A stretch of DNA of 58,957 nt from Candidatus Kuenenia stuttgartensis (GTDB taxonomy: Bacteria; Planctomycetota; Planctomycetia; Planctomycetales; Planctomycetaceae), in NCBI GenBank assembly GCA_945861865.1, contig CAMAWN010000009.1, forward strand, positions 1 through 58,957. Reading direction: 5' to 3'. Within the stretch, counting starts at the first letter, position 1. Every line of letters begins with the position of its first letter. Both the position numbers and the translations under genes were made by a program. The notes beneath the pieces were generated by a model. That model was given only the letters and a program-made list of their open reading frames with translations, was not told where the DNA came from and searched no databases. Of the stretch, positions 42,164 to 51,670 are shown in pieces.

Positions 42164-43566
42164 CTCATCACATCGTTCAGTTGACGTATCTCGTCGCGAC
42201 TGTGCTGTTCGTCTTCTCGTTGCAGGGGATGAACGATCCGAAGACGGCGCGACGTGGCGTGCATGCCGGGATCGTGGCGATGTTGCTGGCGATCGCGGCG
42301 ACTTGGGCACAGTCGTCAATCACGCATCACGGCTGGATTCTGGCGGCGATCGTGGCGGGGATTGCGGTGGGAATTCCGCTCTCGAAAGTGCCGCTGACCG
42401 CCGTGCCGCAGCGAACGGCAATCTCGCACGCATTCGGCGGACTCGCGGCCGGACTGGTCGGCACGGCGAAGTTCATTTTGTGGTCCGTCTATGAGCCGGA
42501 AGAACTGACTCAGTTCCGCATGGCCGCGATTGTCGCGGAAGTGTTGCTGGGATTTCTGACGGTCACCGGCAGCCTGCTGGCAGCCGGGAAGTTGCAAGAG
42601 GTCAAATGGATTCCGCAGCGGCCGGTCACCTATCCGTTTCAAAATGTCATCAACCTCGGCCTGCTTGGTTTAGCGGTGTTGTTCGGAGCATTGCTGGTCT
42701 GGCACCCCGACGGGGCCGGCGCGGGGTTCCTTTTCGCCGGTGTGATCTTGTTGTCGCTGGCGTTCGGCGTGCTGCTGATCATCCCCATCGGCGGAGCGGA
42801 CATGCCGACGGTGATTTCGATTCTGAATTCGTACGCCGGACTCTCGGCCGTCGCGATGGGATTCGTCCTCGACAACAAGTTGCTGATCACTGCCGGCGCG
42901 CTCGACGGAGCCAGCGGATTGATCCTGTCGATCATGATGTGCCGAGCCATGAATCGCTCGTTCACGAACGTGCTCTTCGGAGCGTTCGGGCAAGTGCAGG
43001 TGGTCGAAGTGGACTCGCAGCAACGGCACTACAAGTCGGAGACCATCGAAGGGGCCGCGCAAGTTTTGGAGCAAGCCAGTCTGGTCGTGATCATTCCCGG
43101 TTACGGACTCGCGGTCGCGCAGGCGCAGCATCGCGTGCGTGAGCTGTACGACCTTTTGATCAAAGCGGGCATCACGGTCAAATTCGCGATTCATCCGGTC
43201 GCCGGTCGAATGCCCGGCCACATGAACGTGCTGCTGGCTGAGGCCGAGATCCCGTACAGCGATCTGATCGAGATGGACGAGATCAATTCCGACATGCCGC
43301 AATGCGACGTGGCTTTGGTGATCGGAGCCAACGACGTCGTCAACCCGGCCGCGCGGTCGGTGAAGTCCTCGCCGATCTACGGGATGCCAATCATCGACGC
43401 CGATAAAGCCAAGACCGTGTTCGCCATCAAACGCAGCAAAAACCCCGGCTTCGCGGGGATCGACAACGAACTGTATTTTTCAGACCGCACGTTCATGCTC
43501 TTCGGGGACGCGAAGGCGGTCGTTGGCGATCTCGCCAAACATCTCGCCGGCGGCGGCGGACATTGA
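42160..43566 (+). CDS. pntB: proton-translocating transhydrogenase, beta subunit
   Basis: 468 residues: about eight to nine membrane helices followed by the NADP-binding dIII domain. Landmarks: VPQRTAISHAFGGLAAGLVGTAKF, the membrane core, then the dIII segment VVIIPGYGLAVAQAQHRVREL, KFAIHPVAGRMPGHMNVLLAEA, GANDVVNPAA and the C-terminal NPGFAGIDNELYF. All family hallmarks are present. It transfers hydride between NADH and NADP at the expense of the proton gradient when partnered with alpha subunits. Operon with pntAb. Confidence 0.95.
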   Translation: MTHHIVQLTYLVATVLFVFSLQGMNDPKTARRGVHAGIVAMLLAIAATWAQSSITHHGWILAAIVAGIAVGIPLSKVPLTAVPQRTAISHAFGGLAAGLVGTAKFILWSVYEPEELTQFRMAAIVAEVLLGFLTVTGSLLAAGKLQEVKWIPQRPVTYPFQNVINLGLLGLAVLFGALLVWHPDGAGAGFLFAGVILLSLAFGVLLIIPIGGADMPTVISILNSYAGLSAVAMGFVLDNKLLITAGALDGASGLILSIMMCRAMNRSFTNVLFGAFGQVQVVEVDSQQRHYKSETIEGAAQVLEQASLVVIIPGYGLAVAQAQHRVRELYDLLIKAGITVKFAIHPVAGRMPGHMNVLLAEAEIPYSDLIEMDEINSDMPQCDVALVIGANDVVNPAARSVKSSPIYGMPIIDADKAKTVFAIKRSKNPGFAGIDNELYFSDRTFMLFGDAKAVVGDLAKHLAGGGGH

Positions 43567-43594
43567 TCGCGTGAACGTCGCCGTTTCGCTCGGA

Positions 43595-46500
43595 TCAAAG
43601 TGCTTGCAGGATCGTCAGCAATTCCGTGCTGAGCGTGAAGGCTTCGTTGATCTCCGCTGGTGGATCGAGAATCGAGTCGAGGCCCTGATTACCGGCGACC
43701 GTGTCGGCGCCGCCTTGACCATCGACCAAGTCGTCGCCGTCGCCGCCGAGGAGCAGATCGTTGCCAGCCCCACCTCGGAGCTTATCGTCCCCATCGCCAC
43801 CAATCAGGGTATCGTTTCCGGCCGCTCCGTTGACGGTGTCGTTGCCGTCGCCCGCGTCGATGGCGTCGTTGCCGGTGTTGCCTGAGATCACGTCGTTGCC
43901 GTCGCCACCATTGACCGTGTCGTTGCCATCACCGGCGTCGATCGTATCGGCTCCGTGATCGCCGCGAATCTTGTCGTCGCCAAGCCCACCCAGGATCGAA
44001 TCGTCGTTGTGGCCGCCATCCAGCACGTCGTTGCCGTCGCCGCCATTGAGCGTATCGGCACCGAGTCCACCCAGCAGCGAGTCGTTGCCAACTCCGCCGA
44101 GCAGGCTGTCGAAACTGTTGCCGCCGTCGAGCGTGTCATCGCCGGTGCCGCCGTCGAGCGTGTCGGGATCGTCGCCGCCGGAAAGGAGGTCATTGCCAAC
44201 TCCGCCACGCACCGAGTCGGCACCGACTCCGCCGTTGATCGAGTCATTGCCGTTCTCGCCATCGACGAAGTCATCGCCGTTGTCCGCGCTGACCGTGTCG
44301 TTGCCGTCGCCGCTCTTGATGTTGTCGTTGCCGGCTCCACCGAAAATCGTGTCGTCGCCGAGCGTGCCGCGGATCGAGTCGTTGCCATCGCCGCCATCCA
44401 GCAGCAACCGTACTCGGCCGATCGGACTGCCGGTGCCGACGATCGAGTCGTTCCCTGCTCCGCCGTGAACTTCCACCACGATCGCCGCGACCTGTGAGAC
44501 ATCGCCGATGTTGATGGTGTCGTTTCCATTATTGGAGTTCAGAATCACCGTGCTGAAGTTCTCGCCCACCGTGACCCTCTTGCTCGAATCCGAGACGGTC
44601 AGCAGGCTTTCGAGTGACTGGCCCAGCGTGAACGTGTTTGCGGAACCGTTCCCGTTCACCACCAGCGTGTTGTTGCCGGCCGTATCGGTCAGCGTATCGT
44701 TGCCGCTGCCCGAGCCGTCCCAAACCGAGGTATCGTTCCCTTCGCTGCCATCCAGGCTGTCGTTGCCCCCTTGACCATTGAGCAAGTCATCGGCATTGCC
44801 GCCCAGGAGCGTGTCGTCGCCGACGCCACCAAAGATCGTATCGCCCCCTTCACCACCGAAAATCGAATCGTTCCCCGCGTTGCCGTTGAGCAAGTCGAAG
44901 CCGCCGGATCCGAAGATCGTGTCGTCGCCGTCGCTGCCGAACGCCGTGTCATCCTCGGTCCCCGGAGCGGGCGGAGGTGGTGCCGGCGGCGGAGCGGGTG
45001 GCGGCGGTGGCGGCGGGTTGCCTGGATCAGCTGCACCCAGCGACGACATGTAGACTGTCGTGTCGAGGGCCGTGTCGAGGGCGTCCGCGATGATGATGTC
45101 GAGCGTATTGTTTGTGGCTCCCAATCCGAGATTGATCTGAAACAACAATCGCGCATCGCCGTTCGGAGCCAACATTCCGTTGAGTTCGGTGCCCGGAATT
45201 GCTGCCATCTGCGGATGGTCGATGTTGACTGGTGCTCCGTTGACCTGCGCGATGTTCGTGCCGTTGACGTAGAGCCCGAAGCCATCGATGAACTGGCCGA
45301 CGAAAGTGGGCCATTCCTCCGAGCCGAAGGCCAATTCAAAGAAGAGCGTGTCGAATCCCGGTTGCAGGTCAAAGTTGATCGTCAATTGAGTGACGTCATT
45401 GTGGCTAGACTGTCCCGTGATCGGTTGCAGTAGTGCCTCTTGCGCAGCGGTCGCAGGTGTGTTGTAGGAGTTTGAATTGGCTGGGGAGCTGTTTGGACCG
45501 GCGTCGTAATCGGCAACATCTCCCGTGCTCAAGATGATGCCTCCGCGAACGAGGTTGTATTCCGCTTGCTGTCCGACGGTGAAGATCCCGGAGGAGGCCG
45601 ATGGAAGTCCCGTCAGGAAATTGATGCCCGTCCGGCTATCCAACGTCACGCTGTTGATAGTGATGCCGGCACCGTTGGTGCCGAGCAGAGCGTTGATCAG
45701 CGCCGCTGCGTTGGTGTCTTGCGCGACTTGAATTCCGCCGGCGCGCGGGTCTTCGTTGCGAATCGTGCCGATCCCCACCGCAGTGCCGATGACTCCGTTT
45801 GTCGGATTGCTCAACGTGACGTTGAAAGTCTCGTCCGGTTCCTGCGTGCTGTCTCCGACGATCGAAATCGAAATGATTTGCAAGGTGTCGCCGGGTTGGA
45901 ACGTCACCGTTGGGCCGTTGGAGAAGAGGTAATCGTTATCGGCCGTGGTGGCGGTGCCGTCCGAGGTCGTGAAGTCCACGGTGATGACATTTGTCGAGGT
46001 CTGAGACAACTGCACGTAAAACAACATCGAACTGAGTCCGTTGTTCCCCTCGAGCAGACTGCCCGCGGAGATCGCGATGTTCGGCACGACAGTCGCCGTA
46101 TCCGTCCCGGTCACAATGAAGTCGTTGCCTTCGTTACCGGTCAGCGAGTCACGCCCTGCCTGACCGAAAATGGTGTCATTTCCCGCTTGGCCGGAGGCTG
46201 TGTCGTTGCCTTCGTTGCCTTCGATGAAATCATTCCCTGACCCACCGAAAATCAAGTCGTCTCCCGCGTTGCCGAAGATCGAATCGGTTCCTGAGTTGCC
46301 ATTGAGCGTGTCGTTGTCGGCGTTGCCGTTGATCGAGTCATTGCCGGTTCCCCCCAGCAGTGAGTCGCCGCCGACGTCGCCGTCGATGATGTCGTTGCCG
46401 GATTGGCCGTCGATGGTGTCATTGCCGTCGTCGCCATGCAGCCGGTCTCCGAAGTCGCCGCCGAAAATCGAATCGTTTCCGAGTCCCCCGTTGATCGTGT

Positions 46501-47224
46501 CCGTGCCGCCGTCGCCGTTGAGGACGTCGATTCCGTCACCGCCGTTGATCGTGTCCTCGCCGTTGGCTCCCATCACGGTGTCGTTGCCGAGCCCGGCGTC
46601 GACGTTGTCCGAACCGTTACCCGCGTTGATCGAATCGTCGCCGTCGCCACCGATCAGTTGGTCGGCTCCGTCACCGCCGAAAATCGTGTCGCCGCCGGTG
46701 CTGCCATCGATCGAGTCTTTTCCGTCGCCACCGCCGAGCGTGTCGTTGCCCCCTTGGCCGAGAATCGTGTCATCGCCGTCTCCGCCGAACAGACTGTCTG
46801 CGAAATCCGGACTGCCGGTCAGCGAGTCATCTCCGTTGCCCGCATCGACCACGATGCTGGTCAGCACGGTGAAGTCCACGGCCAGCACGCGACTCAAGTC
46901 GATGGCGTTCACATCGTCGTCGCCAGTGATGACGATGGACTGAATGATGTTGGCGTTGACCGAACCCAGGAAGGGTGTTGGCGTGAGCGTTCCACCCGTC
47001 GGTCCGGACGACACGACGACTTGTCCCGCGCTCGCGCTGACGCTGACCGCGTCCCCACTGCTCAACGAGATGTTCAGCTCGGTGCCGCCGATGAGCAGCA
47101 CGTTTGCCGTGGGAAGCCAGCGGCATTCCAGATTCTCTGCGGCCTGCGACAGCACTCGATTCCGAGTGGCTTGTGACCCCCGACGCAGCCGCTGCCAGCT
47201 TTTCAGCCAAGATGTGATTCGCAC
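43595..47224 (-). CDS. giant RTX-repeat protein with Calx-beta and choice-of-anchor-L-like domains
   Basis: 1209 residues from GTG at 47224, chosen because AAGGAGGAG lies six bases upstream. N-terminus [23 protein letters not shown]-like variant LECRWLPT at 32-39 (this copy lacks the canonical LL). RTX block 1 about 130-370; Calx-beta-like domain about 378-495 ([10 protein letters not shown]...DYLF); a choice-of-anchor-L-like domain about 496-731, with [19 protein letters not shown] and [11 protein letters not shown]; a Pro/Gly linker; RTX block 2 from about 745, interrupted near 845-928 by the module shared with the paralogues; a C-terminal tail with [13 protein letters not shown]. Calcium-bound, probably cell-surface or secreted. 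First of three paralogues in tandem on the minus strand; promoter expected in 47225-47700. Confidence 0.9.
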   Translation of the reverse strand: MRITSWLKSWQRLRRGSQATRNRVLSQAAENLECRWLPTANVLLIGGTELNISLSSGDAVSVSASAGQVVVSSGPTGGTLTPTPFLGSVNANIIQSIVITGDDDVNAIDLSRVLAVDFTVLTSIVVDAGNGDDSLTGSPDFADSLFGGDGDDTILGQGGNDTLGGGDGKDSIDGSTGGDTIFGGDGADQLIGGDGDDSINAGNGSDNVDAGLGNDTVMGANGEDTINGGDGIDVLNGDGGTDTINGGLGNDSIFGGDFGDRLHGDDGNDTIDGQSGNDIIDGDVGGDSLLGGTGNDSINGNADNDTLNGNSGTDSIFGNAGDDLIFGGSGNDFIEGNEGNDTASGQAGNDTIFGQAGRDSLTGNEGNDFIVTGTDTATVVPNIAISAGSLLEGNNGLSSMLFYVQLSQTSTNVITVDFTTSDGTATTADNDYLFSNGPTVTFQPGDTLQIISISIVGDSTQEPDETFNVTLSNPTNGVIGTAVGIGTIRNEDPRAGGIQVAQDTNAAALINALLGTNGAGITINSVTLDSRTGINFLTGLPSASSGIFTVGQQAEYNLVRGGIILSTGDVADYDAGPNSSPANSNSYNTPATAAQEALLQPITGQSSHNDVTQLTINFDLQPGFDTLFFELAFGSEEWPTFVGQFIDGFGLYVNGTNIAQVNGAPVNIDHPQMAAIPGTELNGMLAPNGDARLLFQINLGLGATNNTLDIIIADALDTALDTTVYMSSLGAADPGNPPPPPPPAPPPAPPPPAPGTEDDTAFGSDGDDTIFGSGGFDLLNGNAGNDSIFGGEGGDTIFGGVGDDTLLGGNADDLLNGQGGNDSLDGSEGNDTSVWDGSGSGNDTLTDTAGNNTLVVNGNGSANTFTLGQSLESLLTVSDSSKRVTVGENFSTVILNSNNGNDTINIGDVSQVAAIVVEVHGGAGNDSIVGTGSPIGRVRLLLDGGDGNDSIRGTLGDDTIFGGAGNDNIKSGDGNDTVSADNGDDFVDGENGNDSINGGVGADSVRGGVGNDLLSGGDDPDTLDGGTGDDTLDGGNSFDSLLGGVGNDSLLGGLGADTLNGGDGNDVLDGGHNDDSILGGLGDDKIRGDHGADTIDAGDGNDTVNGGDGNDVISGNTGNDAIDAGDGNDTVNGAAGNDTLIGGDGDDKLRGGAGNDLLLGGDGDDLVDGQGGADTVAGNQGLDSILDPPAEINEAFTLSTELLTILQAL

Positions 47225-47230
47225 GATCGA

Positions 47231-47239
47231 CTCCTCCTT
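47231..47239 (-). promoter_or_regulatory. Shine-Dalgarno site of the 43595-47224 gene
   Basis: AAGGAGGAG on the minus strand, six bases before GTG at 47224; rules out the in-frame GTG at 47245. Confidence 0.85.
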
Positions 47240-47475
47240 GAGCACGGTCTGGTTTCACCGGTTTTGCTCGTCGTAGCTGTGGTTCAGGTCTTAACCGACC
47301 TGACGACGACAACGATCGAAGCGCAAGACACGGTCCTTCCGGTTGTGCTATCGGCGGTGGCCCTCGTCACGCGCGACAAAACCGTGCTGGCTCGTTAGGT
47401 CAAGCATGTTGTGCAGATCAGGCACGACCGGCGTGCGAGGAATGACCGCTACAACCGGAACCGAATTGCGATTCC

Positions 47476-47530
47476 AGCACGACGCGCCAGCGAGTGTTTT
47501 TCGAGCAACCACTCGCTGGCGCGTCGTGCT
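47476..47530. repeat. palindromic intergenic element, copy D
   Basis: Arms AGCACGACGCGCCAGCGAGT and ACTCGCTGGCGCGTCGTGCT are exactly complementary. Best-conserved copy of the four. Confidence 0.88.
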
Positions 47531-47582
47531 GGAGAGTCAGTGCATTTTTCCAACGTGGAAACATTAGCTCGCCGAACAAAAC

Positions 47583-47616
47583 AAAAAAGCCCCGGTCGTG
47601 ACCACGACCGGGGCTT
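47583..47616 (-). terminator. intrinsic terminator of the 47702-51463 gene
   Basis: Minus strand: AAGCCCCGGTCGTG pairs with CACGACCGGGGCTT, then TTTTTTGTTTTG. It lies about 85 bases after the stop codon of the RTX gene. Strong rho-independent pattern. Confidence 0.92.
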
Positions 47617-47701
47617 CTCAACGTGTCGGCACTTCGTACCGGAGGAAACAAACCGGGGCAAGCGTCCTGCGGCTGATCGGGAAGAATTGCGAACTCGTTC
47701 C

Positions 47702-50700
47702 TTATGCCGCGTCCAACAACACGATGAGGCCTGCTGACAGCACGAACTGTTCGTCGATCTCCGAGGCCGGGTCGAGGATCGTGTCGAGGCCTTGGTTTCC
47801 GGCGATGGTGTCAGTGCCGCCCTGGCCGTTGATGAAGTCGTCGCCGTCGCCTCCCAGGATCACGTCGATACCGCTGCCGCCCAGCAGAGTGTCGTTGCCG
47901 TCGCCGCCGACCAGGGTGTCGTTACCGCCGCCCGCATTGACGTAATCATTGCCATCTCCGGCGTTGAGCAGGTCGTTGCCGAGGCCGGCGGTGATCGTGT
48001 CGTTTCCGTCGCCGCTGTTGACGGTGTCGTTGCCATCACCCGCGTCAATCGCGTCGTTGCCGTGATCGCCACGAATCAAGTCGTTGCCGTCACCGCCGCT
48101 GATCGTGTCGTCGTTGCGACCGCCGTCGAGCGTGTCCGTGCCAGCGTCACCGGTCAATTGATCCTTGCCCACCCCACCCAGGATCGAGTCATCACCGTCC
48201 ATGCCGTTGAGCACGTCGTCGCCCGCCTGACCGAGCAGCGTGTCGGCTCCCTCGAAGCCGCGCAGGATGTCATTGCCGTCGCCACCTACGATGCTGTCGT
48301 CACCGGTCTGCCCAGTGAGGAAGTCGTTGCCGTTGCCGCCGAGGACCGTGTCGTTGTCTGCTCCGCCGGCCAGATTGTCATTGCCATCGCTTCCGATGAC
48401 GTTGTCATTGCCACCTCGGCCGTTGGCCACGTCGTTGCCGTCACCGCCGTTGATCGTGTCGGCTCCTTCGGAACCATTGATCGTGTCGTTGCCGTTGTCG
48501 CCGTTGAGCAATAGCCGCACGCCACCGATGTTCGCACCTTGGCCGGTGATCGTGTCGTTCCCATCACCGCCGTTGACGACGATCAGCATTTGCTCCACCG
48601 CCGACAGATCGCCGATCGTGAGGAGGTCATCACCGGACAAGCCATTGACCGTGACCGCTTGAATGTTCGCTCCGACTCCCATCGAGGCTCCGCTATTCGT
48701 GACGGTGATGACGCCGTCCGGAGCCGTGATCTCAATCGTGTTGGCGCTGCCGTTGCCGTTGACCACGATGCTGTTGAAGCCATCTCCGCCATCGACCGTG
48801 TCATTCCCCGCACCCGTGCCGGCCGAGACGAACGTATCGTTGCCGTCGCCGCCGATCAGCGAGTCATCGCCTCCCTGACCATCGAGCGTGTCGTCGCCCG
48901 CCTGGCCATCGAGCGTGTCGTTGCCTTGTCCGCCGAACAGCGAGTCGTTGCCGCCTCCGCCGAGAATCGAATCGTCCCCGGACTGACCATTGATCGTGTC
49001 ATTGCCGAGGCTGCCGATCAACGTGTCATTCTCGTCGCCGCCGAGGATCAAGTCGCCGACTGCTTCAGCTCCGATCACGGTGATCGTCACCGTGGCCGGG
49101 TTACTGACTCCTCCGCGATCGTCGGTGACCGTGTACGTAAACGTGTCGGTCCCACTGAAGCCGGCGTTTGGCGTGTACGTGATCAGTCCGTTGCCCAGAC
49201 TGACTGCTACGCCGTTGGCCGGAGGAGTTGCGACTGCCACTGTCGTAAAGTCGAGCACGCCGTCCGCATCCGTGTCGTCTGAGACGACATCCAACGTGAC
49301 CGGCAATCCTTGGTTCGATGTCCCTGAGTTCGGATTTGCGACCGGCAGCGTGTTCGGTGGCACGATCGCTGTTGGAGCACCCGATCCGAAGATCGTGTGT
49401 GTTGTGTAGATCACGGTCTGGCCGGGAGCGATCGTGAATTCATTCCGGAATCCGAGTGTGACGTCATATTCCTGGCCGTTCTCGATGAACCCGTCGGCGT
49501 TCGAGTCCCCGACGATCAAACCATCCAACGCCGTGCCGGCCGCGATTCGCCCCAGCAAATTTGGGGAGCCCACATAGTCGTCGATCTCAAAGCGATTGGT
49601 GGCGGGGGCGGTGCCTCCGCGACCGGTGATCCCCAGGAAAGTGGTTGCCGTGGCTCCACCGCCGCCGGCATCCGTTTCAAACAGCAATTCATCGCCGGCC
49701 GAGGTGTTCAAGCGGCCGCCACCGTCGGCGATCGTTCCATCGAATTGCAAGTCGCCGTCGATGTAGCGCACCAATTCAAAGCTGTCCGCCACCGATCCGG
49801 TGTTGGTGATGCGATACGTCTGCGTCAGCAAGGAACCGTTCTGAGCCCCACTGCTGCCAGTGGTCGGCGTCGTGGTCTGTGTCAACGCGAATCCCAGGTT
49901 GCCAATCGTGAACGTCGAGTTCGATTCGTTGTTCGTGCCGCGAATGGCGCTGACGTTCGTCGCGGCTTGATCGAGCTGCTGACGGTTTCCGGTACCGTTG
50001 ATTCCCGTGCGGTAAAACACGTAGGACTCGAACGTCGAGGTGTCCGGCAAGGTGGCTCCGACCGGATCATAGGTGGCCCCGGAACTGGTGAACGGCGCGT
50101 TGAGGCCAGAGGCCGTTCCAAATCGGCCTGTCGCGTCGGTGGCGACGATGACCGAAGCGTCACCAGACCCCGTGCTCATCGTATTTTCCGCGCCAACATT
50201 GACGCCGGCACCGCTGTCGGTTGCATCCGGAAACGCGCCGCCGCTCAGTGTGGGTGTCGGCGGTGGTGTGGGTGGCAGTGGTGGTGGAGTGACTGTGACT
50301 TCGGTTCCCGTGAAGAAGCTCTGCACCAAGTCCGCTCCCGCGCCGCCATTCAGTGTATCGGCCCCGCGACCGCCGATGATCGTGTCGTCGCCCGCCTGGC
50401 CATTCACCGAATCGTTACCGGTCTCCAGAATGGAAGTGTCGGTGCTGTCGCCGAAGATGACGTCGTTGCCGGTACCACCCACGATCGCGTCGTCGCCGTC
50501 ATTGCCCACCAGCGAGTCAGCTCCCGCACCACCATTGATCACGTCATTGCCGTCGTTGCCCAGCAGTGTGTCGTTGCCGCCGACGCCGATCAGATTGTCG
50601 TTGCCCGTTCCGCCGTCGACGCTGTCGTTGCCCCCTTGGCCGTTGATCGTGTCGTTATCAGCGTCGCCGTTGAGGATGTCGGCGAATTCACCGCCGAGGA

Positions 50701-51463
50701 TCGAATCGTTGCCGTCGCCGCCGTTGACCGTGTCGGTCCCGCCGTCGCCGTTGAGTGTGTCGTTGCCGGCATCTCCGTCGAGGGAATCTTGACCATTTCC
50801 GGCCAAGCAACTGTCGTCATCGTTGCCGCCGCGGAACGTGTCCTGACCGTTGCCGAGCGTGACCACATCGCTGCCGTCTTCGCCAGACACCGAATCATTA
50901 CCGTCGCCGGAGTTGATGCTGTCGTTGCCGTCGCCGCCGAGGATCGTGTCATTGCCGTCCCCGCCGAGGATGATGTCGGCACCTCCTTGGCCAGAGATGT
51001 TGTCGTTGCCGTTGCCGCCGTTGATGCGGTCGGCGAAGTCCGGGCTGCCGACGATCGTGTCCTGCCCATTGGCCGCATCGACCGAGATCGACGTCAACCC
51101 GGTGAACGCCGCCGACGTCACGCCGTTCAGATCAATCGTGTTCGAGTCGTCGCCGCCGAGCACTACCAGTGACACCACGCTCGATGTGGCAAGCGTGCCG
51201 ATGGCCGACGTGGGAGTGTATCCGCCTCCGTTGGTGGCCACTTCAATCACCACCGAACCGCTCACCGAGCTGACTCGCACGCTGTCGCGGTTGTTCAGCT
51301 CGATGTTGAGTTCACCGGTCGCCGGAATGAACAATGTCGAGGTGGACAGCATCTGCCGAGTCTCCAGCGACTCGACCGCCGCTGGGGCTGTCGGTGATTG
51401 CGAAACTCGCTGGCGACGAACATCCTGACCACGCAGACGATTCCAAACGTTTGACAGTTTCAC
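47702..51463 (-). CDS. giant RTX-repeat protein with Ig-like cargo
   Basis: 1253 residues from GTG at 51463 with AAGGAGG six bases upstream. N-terminus MKLSNVWNRLRG; LEPR-XLL-like LETRQMLS at 33-40; N-module (TGELNIELNNRDSVRVSS); RTX block 1 about 134-381; an uncharacterised beta-rich cargo about 408-698 (contains TYRITNTGSVADSFELVRY, a conserved-repeat-like pattern); an Ig-like/cadherin-like domain about 704-798 with ITYTPNAGFSGTDTFTYTVT; RTX block 2 about 800-1230, interrupted by the shared module ([14 protein letters not shown]...); tail EIDEQFVLSAGLIVLL. Acidic and Gly/Asp/Asn-rich throughout, as expected of calcium-dependent folding outside the cell. Second of three tandem paralogues. 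Confidence 0.9.
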   Translation of the reverse strand: MKLSNVWNRLRGQDVRRQRVSQSPTAPAAVESLETRQMLSTSTLFIPATGELNIELNNRDSVRVSSVSGSVVIEVATNGGGYTPTSAIGTLATSSVVSLVVLGGDDSNTIDLNGVTSAAFTGLTSISVDAANGQDTIVGSPDFADRINGGNGNDNISGQGGADIILGGDGNDTILGGDGNDSINSGDGNDSVSGEDGSDVVTLGNGQDTFRGGNDDDSCLAGNGQDSLDGDAGNDTLNGDGGTDTVNGGDGNDSILGGEFADILNGDADNDTINGQGGNDSVDGGTGNDNLIGVGGNDTLLGNDGNDVINGGAGADSLVGNDGDDAIVGGTGNDVIFGDSTDTSILETGNDSVNGQAGDDTIIGGRGADTLNGGAGADLVQSFFTGTEVTVTPPPLPPTPPPTPTLSGGAFPDATDSGAGVNVGAENTMSTGSGDASVIVATDATGRFGTASGLNAPFTSSGATYDPVGATLPDTSTFESYVFYRTGINGTGNRQQLDQAATNVSAIRGTNNESNSTFTIGNLGFALTQTTTPTTGSSGAQNGSLLTQTYRITNTGSVADSFELVRYIDGDLQFDGTIADGGGRLNTSAGDELLFETDAGGGGATATTFLGITGRGGTAPATNRFEIDDYVGSPNLLGRIAAGTALDGLIVGDSNADGFIENGQEYDVTLGFRNEFTIAPGQTVIYTTHTIFGSGAPTAIVPPNTLPVANPNSGTSNQGLPVTLDVVSDDTDADGVLDFTTVAVATPPANGVAVSLGNGLITYTPNAGFSGTDTFTYTVTDDRGGVSNPATVTITVIGAEAVGDLILGGDENDTLIGSLGNDTINGQSGDDSILGGGGNDSLFGGQGNDTLDGQAGDDTLDGQGGDDSLIGGDGNDTFVSAGTGAGNDTVDGGDGFNSIVVNGNGSANTIEITAPDGVITVTNSGASMGVGANIQAVTVNGLSGDDLLTIGDLSAVEQMLIVVNGGDGNDTITGQGANIGGVRLLLNGDNGNDTINGSEGADTINGGDGNDVANGRGGNDNVIGSDGNDNLAGGADNDTVLGGNGNDFLTGQTGDDSIVGGDGNDILRGFEGADTLLGQAGDDVLNGMDGDDSILGGVGKDQLTGDAGTDTLDGGRNDDTISGGDGNDLIRGDHGNDAIDAGDGNDTVNSGDGNDTITAGLGNDLLNAGDGNDYVNAGGGNDTLVGGDGNDTLLGGSGIDVILGGDGDDFINGQGGTDTIAGNQGLDTILDPASEIDEQFVLSAGLIVLLDAA

Positions 51464-51469
51464 GGTCAC

Positions 51470-51476
51470 CCTCCTT
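51470..51476 (-). promoter_or_regulatory. Shine-Dalgarno site of the 47702-51463 gene
   Basis: AAGGAGG on the minus strand, six bases before GTG at 51463; the in-frame TTG at 51481 has no site. Confidence 0.85.
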
Positions 51477-51486
51477 GGCAATCCCT

Positions 51487-51663
51487 GGAGTGCGGTGGCT
51501 CGACACCGCCCTCCATCCGGTCGCGGAACACAGCGTTCTTAGACCGGATGACTTCATCGTGTGCAGAGGCTCTCCGAGAGCGTTCTGTCACGATGAGGTT
51601 TGAAGTTCCCTCAACACTTTTTTTCGCGACCGAATGGAGGGCAGCGTCAAGCCGCAGCACTCC
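51487..51663. repeat. 177-bp inverted-repeat element between RTX genes
   Basis: Terminal arms of 39 bp (51487-51525 and 51625-51663) pair at 33 positions; the conserved blocks are GGAGTGC, GCCCTCCAT and CGGTCGCG. The interior contains a second imperfect inverted pair around CTTCATCGTG and CACGATGAGG. No open frame for a transposase. It fits a non-autonomous MITE/REP-like element and sits in the spacer of two RTX genes. Confidence 0.8.
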
Positions 51664-51670
51664 CAATTCC

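Larger units (their letters stand above)
47225..47701. other. spacer between two RTX genes
   Basis: 477 bp, no gene. It carries a weak hairpin CAGGTC/GACCTG (about 47285-47302), distant inverse repeats TTCCGGTTGT (47337-47346) and ACAACCGGAA (47451-47460), palindromic element copy D (47476-47530) and the intrinsic terminator of the upstream RTX gene (47583-47616). The promoter of the 43595-47224 gene should also lie here. Confidence 0.6.
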
